A stretch of DNA of 64,000 nt from Herbiconiux sp. (GCF_023264855.1 NZ_JAHFUW010000019.1:1-64000); one strand, 5' to 3'; positions 1 through 10,664 are shown, counted from the stretch's first letter. A program made the numbers and translations. Notes: generated from the sequence alone by a model not told the origin.

Positions 1-1
1 G

Positions 2-220
2 CGCGGGCGAGGCCGCGGGCGCGCTGCGGCGGCCGCCGGCTGGATCCTCGTGGCGGGGGCCGCCGTGCTGGCCTTCCCCCTCGCCGACTACGTTCTACTG
101 AATCCGTTCACCGGAACGCACGACTCCCCGGTCGGCAGCGCCGCCCCGGCCGCACTCGCCCTGCTCGCCGCCGGTACGGCGTTCGCGGCGGCGTTCGTCA
201 ACGCTCGCGAGGAAACCTGA
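2..220 (+). CDS. C-terminal fragment of a membrane protein (truncated by window edge)
   Basis: Open frame from base 2 to TGA at 218-220; hydrophobic C-terminus ...GWILVAGAAVLAFPLADYVLL...AALALLAAGTAFAAAFVNAREET. Confidence 0.55.
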   Translation, partial: RGRGRGRAAAAAGWILVAGAAVLAFPLADYVLLNPFTGTHDSPVGSAAPAALALLAAGTAFAAAFVNAREET

Positions 221-316
221 TCTCTACTCACTGACGGATGGAGCCCGGTCTGGCCCGTCCCCTCCCCGGTTCTGATCCTGCCTGCGCACCGAGGGTTCTG
301 CCATCCGGCCGGTCCG

Positions 317-2257
317 TCACTCGGCGGAGCGGCCGTCGAGGGTATCGAGGGAGGTCTCCTCCGCGTCGAGCGCGACGCGCATCGCGTCGATCGCTTCGGA
401 CGAGAACGCGCCGCGCTCGTACACGTCGCGCAGGGCGTCGCGTTCAGCGACCAGCTGCACCCGGCGCAGGTGCTGGTACTGGGCCACGTGGTTGTCGGGG
501 TCGGCGAGGTCGGCGTTCGCCCAGACCTCGAGGTGGTTCACCCAGCGGTCGCTCTCGGCCTGCACATCGGCGAGCGCCTTCGGCTCGAGCGGCGACCCCG
601 CGGATTCGGCCTTCGTGGCCGCCGCGGCCACCGCGGTGTCGCCCGCGTCCTTCAGCAGTTTGCGGAGTTCGTACAGCTCGGTGCGCTCGCTCCCCGGGTC
701 GTCGCCGGCCGGGCGCAGCCGGCGCACCACGGGCGGCAGCAGCAGTCCCTGCACGACCAGCGTCACGATCGCCACGGCGAACGCGATCAGCACGAGCGAC
801 TCGCGCATCGGCTGGCCCTCGGGAATGGTCTGCACGGCGGCGACGGTGACCACGCCGCGCATGCCCGACAGGCCGAGGATCACCCCGTCCCGCCACCCCA
901 GCGCCTGGTCGCGCTCGGCGGTGAGGTCGTTGTTCTGCTGGTCGAGACGCTTGCGGAAGTTCTCGAACATCTTCGAGAACCGCGCCCGCATGGTCGGGTC
1001 GATCTCCACGGGTTCCGGCGGCGGATTCCGCTCCAGCTCGGCCAGCCGCGCCAGGATGTCGTCGCGCGCGGCCTTGTCCTTCTTCGTCACGATGCCGAAC
1101 CGCGCCCGCAGGCCCCGCGTGATCGATTTCAGGGGCGACTGCCGGATGCCGAGCCGGCGCATGTTCGCGGCACGCTGCTGGAAGTCCTCCTCGGTGACTG
1201 CACTGAACCGCTCCTGCGTCTTGTCGGCCCGCGCGGCCCGCTGGCGATAGCGGCGACGGATCGTCCAGAGCAGGGGCGGCATCGCGGCGAACCGGATGCC
1301 GACCAGCAGCAGGATGACGAGCCCGGCGACCCCCAGGGTTCCCAGCAGCTGATTCTGGGCGAGCACCTCGGTGACCACCGGCCACAGCTGGAACCCCATG
1401 AACAGGAACACCGCGTTCTCCACCAGCAGCGTCACCGTGCGCCAGGTGTTCGCCTCGGCGAGACGGAACGAGGCCCGGATGCGGTACGCGCCCTGGTTGC
1501 CCACGACGATGCCGGCCACCACCACGGCCACCACCCCGGAGGCGTGCACGGTCTCACCCGCCAGGAACGCGAGGAACGGGATGACCAGCGACACCGCCGC
1601 ATCCAGAACCGGATCGGTGATGCGCCGCCGGAGCGCGACGGCCGCCACCCCGAGGAGGCCCCCGATCACCGCCGCGCCGACGACGGCCCAGAGGAAGGTG
1701 AGCGCGATCATCCAGCCGTTCGGCGACTCCGCCGAGGTGGTGACGATCGCGAGCATGGTCGACAGCAGCACCAGAGCGGTGGCGTCGTTGACCAGCCCCT
1801 CGCCCTCGAGGATGGTGACGATGCGGGGCGGCAGGCCGAGGCGTTTGCCGAGGCTCGTGGCGGCGACGGCATCCGGGGGCGCCACCACGGCCCCGAGGGC
1901 GATGGCCAGCGCGATCGGCACGGTCGCCCAGAGCAGATGCACGAGTGCACCCACCAGCACCGCCGACACCACCACGAGCACGATCGCGAGAAAGCCGATC
2001 ACCCGCAGGTTCCGGCGGAAGTCGACGAACGGCACCTGCCGGGCGGCCGCGTACAGCAGCGGCGGCAGGATGACGGTGAGCACGAGCGACGGTTCGACCT
2101 CGAAGTGCGGGATGCCCGGGATGGCGCCCACGATCACGCCCACGACGGTCAGTGCGAGCGGTGCGGCGACCCCGATGCGGCCCGCGAAGAACGACACGGC
2201 CCCGATCACCAAGACGACGCCCACCACCACGAGCGTGATCAGCTCTGTGCTCTCCAT
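317..2257 (-). CDS. Na+/H+ antiporter, CPA1/NhaP-like
   Basis: 646 aa, multiple TM segments, cation/proton antiporter core (VVAPPDAVAATSLGKRLGLPPRIVTILEGEGLVNDATALVL). Confidence 0.92.
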   Translation of the reverse strand: MESTELITLVVVGVVLVIGAVSFFAGRIGVAAPLALTVVGVIVGAIPGIPHFEVEPSLVLTVILPPLLYAAARQVPFVDFRRNLRVIGFLAIVLVVVSAVLVGALVHLLWATVPIALAIALGAVVAPPDAVAATSLGKRLGLPPRIVTILEGEGLVNDATALVLLSTMLAIVTTSAESPNGWMIALTFLWAVVGAAVIGGLLGVAAVALRRRITDPVLDAAVSLVIPFLAFLAGETVHASGVVAVVVAGIVVGNQGAYRIRASFRLAEANTWRTVTLLVENAVFLFMGFQLWPVVTEVLAQNQLLGTLGVAGLVILLLVGIRFAAMPPLLWTIRRRYRQRAARADKTQERFSAVTEEDFQQRAANMRRLGIRQSPLKSITRGLRARFGIVTKKDKAARDDILARLAELERNPPPEPVEIDPTMRARFSKMFENFRKRLDQQNNDLTAERDQALGWRDGVILGLSGMRGVVTVAAVQTIPEGQPMRESLVLIAFAVAIVTLVVQGLLLPPVVRRLRPAGDDPGSERTELYELRKLLKDAGDTAVAAAATKAESAGSPLEPKALADVQAESDRWVNHLEVWANADLADPDNHVAQYQHLRRVQLVAERDALRDVYERGAFSSEAIDAMRVALDAEETSLDTLDGRSAE

Positions 2258-2372
2258 GCCCCAAGGGTACCGAGGGCCCGCGGCCCGGCTGGCGACATCG
2301 TGGTGGCGGGGCCCGCACCGGCTATCGGTCAGGGATGCGGTGCTCGGTGCGGCATCCGTCGGTATGCGACCG

Positions 2373-3107
2373 TCATTCGGCCAGTGCCGCGTCGAGCTGG
2401 GCGCGGAACCCGTCGAGGCTCTCGATGGTCATCTTCTCGCCGTCGAGGAAGAACGTCGGAGTGCTGTCCACGCCGAGTGCCACTCCTTCGTCGTAGTCCT
2501 GCAGCACGCGGGCCAGCGTCTCGGGAGCGGCGACGGCGGCGTCGTAGGCGGCCAGGTCGAGCCCGAGCTGCTCGGCGTACGTGCGGAACAGCGGTGAGCG
2601 GTCCTGCTGGCTCTCCCCCCAGGCGCCCTGGGTCTCGAACATCATCCGGTACATCTCCTCGAACTTCCCCTGCGCCGCGGCGGCCTCGACCGCGACCGCG
2701 GCGTTCCGGGAGTTGTGGTGGGCGGGAATCGGGAAGTACCGGGCCACGAACGTGATCCGGCCCTGGTACTCCGCGCGGAACTGCTCGACGTAGGGGTAGA
2801 ACGCGCCGCACGCCTCGCATTCGAAGTCGAGGAACTCGACGAGGGTGACCGTGCCGTCGGATGCTTCGCCGAGCACGTGGCTGTTCTCCCGCACCACGGA
2901 CGCGCCGTCGGCCGCGGCCGTGCCGCGCTCCAGGCCCTGGGTGACGCTGACGGCGAGGATGGCGACCGCCGCCACGATGACGGTGAAGACGGCGACCAGG
3001 GCGAGGATCGCGAGCCTGCCCGGTGACTTTCGTGCGGCCGCGAGCCGGGAGGCGCTCGAGCGCGCGGTTTCGGTTCGAGCGGAGGCGCTCGGGTTCTTCT
3101 GAGACAT
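2373..3107 (-). CDS. DsbA-family thioredoxin-fold protein, membrane anchored
   Basis: N-terminal TM segment followed by FLDFECEACGAFYPYVEQF (CxxC) and C-terminal TPTFFLDGEK. Confidence 0.88.
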   Translation of the reverse strand: MSQKNPSASARTETARSSASRLAAARKSPGRLAILALVAVFTVIVAAVAILAVSVTQGLERGTAAADGASVVRENSHVLGEASDGTVTLVEFLDFECEACGAFYPYVEQFRAEYQGRITFVARYFPIPAHHNSRNAAVAVEAAAAQGKFEEMYRMMFETQGAWGESQQDRSPLFRTYAEQLGLDLAAYDAAVAAPETLARVLQDYDEGVALGVDSTPTFFLDGEKMTIESLDGFRAQLDAALAE

Positions 3108-3215
3108 GGGGGGGGGTTCCGTTCGGGTGAGATGCGGGAATCGCCCTCGGGCGCGACGAGGCGCCGAGGCGGGGGCCGTCGGGGGAAGGGACGCCGCAGC
3201 GTCCGCCGAATCGGC

Positions 3216-3695
3216 CTAGGTGCGCAGAACGGAGAGCGCGAGAACGGAGGGGGCGGCGCGCTGCACGACCTGGGTCGCTGCAAGCGGCGCACCCCGAGGC
3301 GGTGCTGTGGACGGCGCCTGTGACGAGGGACGACGTCCCGTCACCGCTCGTCTGATCAGTGCGACGACACCGAGTGCGCAGAGCAGGCCGGCTGAGGCGC
3401 ATCCGAGCAGTCCGGCCAGTTCGGCCGCCTCATCGCCGGATGCGGCGACCGGTGTCGTGGCGGAGGTGGCCGCGTCGGTGGTCAGGCCGGTGGCCAGGTC
3501 GGCGGCGAGCGATCCGCCCTCGTCAGGACCGTCCGCCGTCATCCCCGCGATCACGATCGTGGGTTGCCCGGCAGGTCCGACGGTGCGCTCGAGAGCGTGC
3601 ATCGACGCCAGTCCGGCCAGCACGGCGAGCAGAGCGACCAGGCAGGCCAGCAGTCTGGCGTGCGGTCGAGCGCGACGAGCGGGATGCGGGTCCAC
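3216..3695 (-). CDS. small membrane protein, DUF6153-like
   Basis: Probable GTG start within the longer ORF; two TM segments (LLACLVALLAVLAGLASMHAL; LLGCASAGLLCALGVVALI). Confidence 0.5.
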   Translation of the reverse strand: MDPHPARRARPHARLLACLVALLAVLAGLASMHALERTVGPAGQPTIVIAGMTADGPDEGGSLAADLATGLTTDAATSATTPVAASGDEAAELAGLLGCASAGLLCALGVVALIRRAVTGRRPSSQAPSTAPPRGAPLAATQVVQRAAPSVLALSVLRT

Positions 3696-3816
3696 GGATC
3701 GATGATACCCAGCGCGGTCTGTCCGGTTACGGGTTGCGGCAGGTGGATGCGCGGCGTCGGCGGTCGGGCGTACGCTTCGAGCGACGGCATCAGGCCGCCG
3801 GTGAGAGGAGATCAGG

Positions 3817-4074
3817 ATGGCAATCGACGACGACGACATCACGACCGACGCAGCTGCGGGCGGCGAGGGAACCGCCGACGGCGGAGCGAACCCGGGCGGC
3901 CACGACGGCGGGGCCGACGGCTCGGCGGCGGGCGGCGAAGGCCCGGCCGACGGTGGTGCGAACCCCGACGGGCACGACGGCGGCGCCGACGGCTCGGCCG
4001 ACGAGGGAGAGGGCACCGCTGACGGCGGCGCGAACCCCGGCGGCCACGACGGCGGGGCCGACGGCTCGGCGTGA
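3817..4074 (+). CDS. 85-aa repeat peptide: 13-aa acidic leader plus three 24-aa Gly/Asp/His repeats
   Basis: ATG with GAGGAG-like RBS; repeats end ...ADGGANP(G/D)GHDGGADGSA; synonymous differences between copies; GTGA overlap with downstream JmjC gene. Confidence 0.8.
   Translation: MAIDDDDITTDAAAGGEGTADGGANPGGHDGGADGSAAGGEGPADGGANPDGHDGGADGSADEGEGTADGGANPGGHDGGADGSA
3856..4071 (+). repeat. 3 x 72-bp in-frame tandem repeat
   Basis: Units 3856-3927, 3928-3999, 4000-4071; Asn25/49/73 and His29/53/77 at exact 24-aa spacing. Confidence 0.9.
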
Positions 4075-5435
4075 CGAACGGTCTCGAGCGCGGGTCGGAT
4101 GACCGGCCCGCGCTCTCCCGCTGCATCTCGGTCGCTCCGGAGGAGTTCGACCGTGCGTTCTGGGGGCGGGCGCCCCTGCTGTCCCGGGCGGAGACGCTTC
4201 CGGAGGGGTTCCGCGACCTGCTCACCGAGGAGGCGGTCGACGAGCTCGTGAGCGAGCGCGGACTGCGCACCCCGTTCATCCGGATGGCCCACGAAGGGTC
4301 GGTGCTCTCCCCCGCCTCGTACACCGCGCCGGGCGGGTTCGGGGCCGAGGTGGGCGACCAGGTCAGCTCCGAGAAGGTGCTCGCCGAGTTCGCCGGCGGG
4401 GCCACGATCGTGCTGCAGGGGCTGCATCGCACCTGGCCGCCGCTGATCGACTTCACCCGGCATCTGGTCGACGACCTCGGGCACCCGATCCAGGTGAACG
4501 CGTACATCACCCCCGCGTCCTCGCGCGGTTTCGATCCGCACTACGACGTGCACGACGTGTTCGTGCTGCAGATCGCGGGCGAGAAGCACTGGCGCATCCA
4601 CGCGCCGGTGCACCCGGATCCGCTCCGCGACCAGCCCTGGAGCGACCACCGCGCCGCCGTGGCCGAGGCCGCCAGGCACGAGCCCGTGATCGACGCGGTC
4701 TTCCGGCCCGGTGACGCGCTGTATCTGCCACGCGGGTGGATCCACTCGGCCGAAGCGCTCGGCGGCACCAGCGTGCACCTCACCATCGGCGTGGCCGCTT
4801 ACACGCGCGCCGACGTGGTGCAGGCGCTGATCGGCTCGCTCGGCGACGTCGCCGCGCTGCGCTCGTCGTTGCCGGCCGGCCTCGACTTCTCCGACCCCGA
4901 GGCGCTGCGCCCCGTGGTCGACGAGACGCTCGCCGCGCTGCAGCAGGCCTTCGCCGCCATGGCGAGTGCCACTCCTTCGCCGAGCGCTCCGGATGCTGCG
5001 CCGGCTCCGGGTGCGGCACCTGCCTCAGCTGCGGCACCCGCTTCAGCTGCGGCACCCGCTTCAGACGCGGCACCCGCCTCAGATGCGGCCCTCACCGTCT
5101 CGAAGCGTCTCGCCTCGCGCTTCGCTTCCGCCACCCGCCCCGAGCCGGTGTCGCCCCTCGCCACCGTCGACCTCATCGCAGCGCTCGACGCAGGCTCGCG
5201 GGTGCGCTGGCGCGGCTCGCTGCATGCCGCCGTCGATCTCTTCCCCGAGGGCGAGACCGTGCGCATCCGTACCTCGTCGAAGACCGTGTCGCTGCCGGCC
5301 GAGGCCGAAGCCGCCGTGCGCCGGCTGCACGCCGGCGGTGCTCTCTCGGTCGCGGAGCTCCCGGAGCTCGACGCGGCCAGTGCACTCGTCGTCACCCGCC
5401 GCCTCCTCCGCGAGGGCATCCTGGTCCCCGCCTGA
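4071..5435 (+). CDS. JmjC / cupin_4 domain oxygenase (ribosomal-oxygenase-like)
   Basis: HYDVHDVFVLQIAGEKHWRIH and LYLPRGWIHSAE (2-His-1-carboxylate cupin motifs); GTG start overlapping upstream stop. Confidence 0.88.
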   Translation: MTNGLERGSDDRPALSRCISVAPEEFDRAFWGRAPLLSRAETLPEGFRDLLTEEAVDELVSERGLRTPFIRMAHEGSVLSPASYTAPGGFGAEVGDQVSSEKVLAEFAGGATIVLQGLHRTWPPLIDFTRHLVDDLGHPIQVNAYITPASSRGFDPHYDVHDVFVLQIAGEKHWRIHAPVHPDPLRDQPWSDHRAAVAEAARHEPVIDAVFRPGDALYLPRGWIHSAEALGGTSVHLTIGVAAYTRADVVQALIGSLGDVAALRSSLPAGLDFSDPEALRPVVDETLAALQQAFAAMASATPSPSAPDAAPAPGAAPASAAAPASAAAPASDAAPASDAALTVSKRLASRFASATRPEPVSPLATVDLIAALDAGSRVRWRGSLHAAVDLFPEGETVRIRTSSKTVSLPAEAEAAVRRLHAGGALSVAELPELDAASALVVTRRLLREGILVPA

Positions 5436-5632
5436 TGCACCGGCACCCCCACCGCAACCCGCACCCGCACGCACACCCGCACGCCCACCTCAACCCGCAC
5501 TCGTACTCTCACCTCAACCCGGTGTGCATCCAAAACGACGGAGTTCTTGCCCGACACGCCGCCGCACAGTGGCTCCGCTGCAGCGCGGTGAGTAGAAAAT
5601 CCGTCGCTTTGGATGGCGGCAGGCCCGCATGA
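5435..5632 (+). CDS. His-rich 65-aa mini-ORF (putative)
   Basis: MHRHPHRNPHPHAHPHAHLNPHSYSHLNPV...; start overlaps JmjC stop (TGATG), stop overlaps next start (ATGA). Confidence 0.4.
   Translation: MHRHPHRNPHPHAHPHAHLNPHSYSHLNPVCIQNDGVLARHAAAQWLRCSAVSRKSVALDGGRPA
5527..5615. repeat. imperfect inverted repeat, CATCCAAAnCGACGGAnTTnT arms
   Basis: CATCCAAAACGACGGAGTTCT ... AGAAAATCCGTCGCTTTGGATG. Confidence 0.75.
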
Positions 5633-6609
5633 GCGACGCACGGTTGGAGTGGCGGCCGTGCAGCGACCGGTCGCGCGAGCGCGACGATCCGCTGGCCGCC
5701 ACCGGAGGGCGCGGGTTGCAGTGGTTCCTGGTCGAGAACGAGGGCGCGTGGGGAACGCGCGCCTTTCTCGACCCGCCCTTCGATGTGGAGCTGGGGCGAG
5801 CCCTGGTGACCCGCATCGAGAGCGCCGGCATGCGCCCGCTCGCCATCCGCCGCACAGGCCGCCATCCGGAGCGCATCGACCGCAGCACACCGCAGCGGTG
5901 GCGCTGGGCCTTCGTCGACAGCCGGCCCGGGCACGAGACCGTGCGCTGGGGCGAGGTCGACGAGCCGCACCAGCTGCTCGACGTTCCGCTGGACGGCTCG
6001 GCGGGCGTCGCATCCGATCGGCCCGTCTTCGCCGTCTGCGCCCACGCCCGGCACGATCAGTGCTGCGCCGTTCGCGGGCGACAGGTCGTGGCGCGCCTGG
6101 CCGAGGCCTTTCCCGAGGAGACCTGGGAGTGCTCGCACCTCGGCGGCGATCGCTTCGCCGGCACGATGATCCTCTTCCCGCACGGGCTCTACTACGGGCG
6201 GGTCGACGACGACGATGCCGCCCGCATCGCCGCGAGCTACCGGGCCGGGCGCGTCGAGGAACGCTTCTACCGCGGGCGCAGCTCGCTCACGCATCCGGTG
6301 CAGGCAGCACAGCACTACGCGCGCCTCGAGTTCGGCGACGACCGCGTCGAGGCCTACGCCCCGCTCGGCGAGGAGTGGCACGACGGCGGCGACGGCCACG
6401 CCCGCTGGACGGTGACCCTGGCCGACCTGGCCGATCCGGCCGACCTGGCGGATCCGGCCGCTCCGGCCGATCCCGGCGAGACCGCCCGCCCCGCCCGCAC
6501 CATCACCGTCGAGCTCGCCGAGGCCCACTCCGACCCCCTGCTCTCCACCTGCGCCGCCACCCGCCCCGGCCGCGTGCGCCAGTGGAACCTCGTCACCCTC
6601 TCCCGCTGA
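5629..6609 (+). CDS. sucrase/ferredoxin-like family protein
   Basis: VFAVCAHARHDQCCAVRGRQVVARLAE...WECSHLGGDRFAGTMILFPHGLYYGRV. Confidence 0.88.
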   Translation: MSDARLEWRPCSDRSRERDDPLAATGGRGLQWFLVENEGAWGTRAFLDPPFDVELGRALVTRIESAGMRPLAIRRTGRHPERIDRSTPQRWRWAFVDSRPGHETVRWGEVDEPHQLLDVPLDGSAGVASDRPVFAVCAHARHDQCCAVRGRQVVARLAEAFPEETWECSHLGGDRFAGTMILFPHGLYYGRVDDDDAARIAASYRAGRVEERFYRGRSSLTHPVQAAQHYARLEFGDDRVEAYAPLGEEWHDGGDGHARWTVTLADLADPADLADPAAPADPGETARPARTITVELAEAHSDPLLSTCAATRPGRVRQWNLVTLSR

Positions 6610-6655
6610 CGCCCCCAGTCCGTGCCCGGTATCGACGGAGATATCGGCCCTTCGC

Positions 6656-6688
6656 GGGTAACGACGGATCGTGAGTCCGTCGTTGCCC
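6656..6688. repeat. extragenic hairpin GGGTAACGACGGA-N7-TCCGTCGTTGCCC
   Basis: 13-bp stem with one T-G position. Confidence 0.7.
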
Positions 6689-6877
6689 GTTCGCTCCGTC
6701 GCTGCGACCATCACCACCGCCCCGCCCGCCGCCCGAGGCGGCCCGCCGCGATGCATCTGCGGATTCTGACCGTCACACCCCCGAAACATCGCCGAGACAC
6801 CGCATCCCTAGGGTGAGCCCTGAGCGGCGTCCGTCGTAAGCGACGGTCACCCAGCGCCGCGGCGAGGGAGAAGACCC

Positions 6878-9055
<2,178 letters not shown>

Positions 9056-9065
9056 CAGCAACCGC

Positions 9066-9105
9066 TCCCCCTGCCGCCCTTCTCTCTGAGGGGGGGCGGC
9101 GGGGG
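9066..9105 (+). terminator. putative terminator downstream of glutamine synthetase III gene
   Basis: CCCCCTGCCGCCC...GGGGCGGCGGGGG inverted repeat; no clear U tract. Confidence 0.45.
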
Positions 9106-9140
9106 CATGGTTGTCCCGACAAGTGCTTAGGATTGGGGGC

Positions 9141-9620
9141 ATGGATGCACCCCGCTGGCTGAGCGCCGAACAGTTGCGGGCGTGGATCCGGCTCGAGGCC
9201 GTCGTCGAGCTGCTGCCGGCCGTGCTCGACTCGCAGCTGCAGCGGGATGCGGCGCTGACGCACTTCGAGTACCTGGTGCTCGCGAAGCTCTCTGAGAGCC
9301 CGGATCGGGTGCTGCGGATGACGGCACTGGCCGCCACCACGAACTCCACGTTGCCTCGCCTCTCGCACGTCGTGAGCCGCCTCGAGGCTCGTGGCTACGT
9401 CGAGCGGCTGCCCTGCCCGGGTGATCGCCGCGCCACGAACGCGCACCTCACAGATGCCGGCTGGGAGAAGGTCGTGGCCACGGCGCCCGGCCACGTCGAC
9501 ACCGTGCGCTCGCACGTGATCGACCTCCTCACCGAGGAGCAGGTCACCCAGCTCGACGACATCATGGCCGCGCTGCTGCAGAAGCTCGACCCCGAGAACA
9601 CCCTCCGCGTCCTCCCCTGA
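9141..9620 (+). CDS. MarR-family transcriptional regulator
   Basis: Winged-helix: VLRMTALAATTNSTLPRLSHVVSRLEARGYVERLPCPGDRRATNAHLTDAG. Confidence 0.88.
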   Translation: MDAPRWLSAEQLRAWIRLEAVVELLPAVLDSQLQRDAALTHFEYLVLAKLSESPDRVLRMTALAATTNSTLPRLSHVVSRLEARGYVERLPCPGDRRATNAHLTDAGWEKVVATAPGHVDTVRSHVIDLLTEEQVTQLDDIMAALLQKLDPENTLRVLP

Positions 9621-9684
9621 CCTGGTGCACTTCACACCACGGGGGTGGGTGGTGGGTGTCGGGGGTGAGGGGGAAGATGGGGGC

Positions 9685-10632
9685 ATGCCTGAGCTGCCCG
9701 AAGTGCACGCCCTCGTGAGCGATCTCGGGGCGCGGCTCGGTGGGCGCACGATCGAGCGGTTCGAGGTGGTGTCGTTCGCGGCGCTCAAGACCTTCGACCC
9801 GACGCCGTCGACGCTGGCCGGGCAGCGGATCGAGAGCGTCTCGCGTCACGGCAAGTTCCTCGACTTCACGGTGGGTGCTCCGGATGCCGCGACCGAGCGG
9901 TCGACACCGCATGCGTCGGCCGGTGGCGGCGCATCCGATGGTCAGGTGCACCTGGTGCTGCACCTCGCGCGGGCGGGGTGGATTCGTTGGCGCGAGGGTC
10001 CGCCACCGCCGCCGAGCGGGCGCCCGGGCAAGGGCCCGCTCGCCGCGCGGCTGGTGCTGGCCGACGACGGGATCGGCCCGGCCGGATCAGGCCTCGACAT
10101 CACCGAGGCCGGCACCAAGAAGAGCCTCGCGCTGTATCTGGTGCGGGATGCGGCCGAGGTGCCGGGGATCGCGCAGCTGGGGCCCGATCCGCTCGACGCC
10201 GCCTTCACCGAGGAGGTGTTCGCGGGCATCCTGGCGGGCTCCGGGCGCGCGCAGATCAAGGGCGTGCTGCGCAACCAGTCGGTGATCGCGGGGATCGGCA
10301 ACGCGTACTCCGACGAGATCCTGCACAGCGCGCGGATGTCGCCCTTCAAGCCCGCCGCGATGACCGCGGAGGAGACCTCCGCTCTCTACAGTGCGATGCA
10401 GTCGACCCTGCGCGGCGCGATCGAGCGCGCCGACGGACTGGCCGCCTCCGAGCTCAAGCGCGAGAAGAAGTCGGGCCTGCAGGTGCACGGCCGCACCGGG
10501 GAGCCCTGCCCCGTGTGCGGCGATACCGTGCGCCAGGTCACCTACGCCGACTCCAGTCTGCAGTACTGCCCCACCTGCCAGACCGGGGGCAAGCCTCTCG
10601 CCGACCGCGTGCTCTCCCGTCTGCTCAAGTAG
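9685..10632 (+). CDS. Fpg/Nei family DNA glycosylase
   Basis: N-term MPELPEV, C-term zinc finger CPVCGDTVRQVTYADSSLQYCPTCQTGGKPLADR. Confidence 0.95.
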   Translation: MPELPEVHALVSDLGARLGGRTIERFEVVSFAALKTFDPTPSTLAGQRIESVSRHGKFLDFTVGAPDAATERSTPHASAGGGASDGQVHLVLHLARAGWIRWREGPPPPPSGRPGKGPLAARLVLADDGIGPAGSGLDITEAGTKKSLALYLVRDAAEVPGIAQLGPDPLDAAFTEEVFAGILAGSGRAQIKGVLRNQSVIAGIGNAYSDEILHSARMSPFKPAAMTAEETSALYSAMQSTLRGAIERADGLAASELKREKKSGLQVHGRTGEPCPVCGDTVRQVTYADSSLQYCPTCQTGGKPLADRVLSRLLK

Positions 10633-10664
10633 CGACGGCGCGTCGCCACGGCGTGGCACACGTG

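Noticed and set aside
470-2755. 761-aa plus-strand ORF
   Set aside because: Antisense to the Na+/H+ antiporter and DsbA-like genes; His/Arg-rich shadow translation
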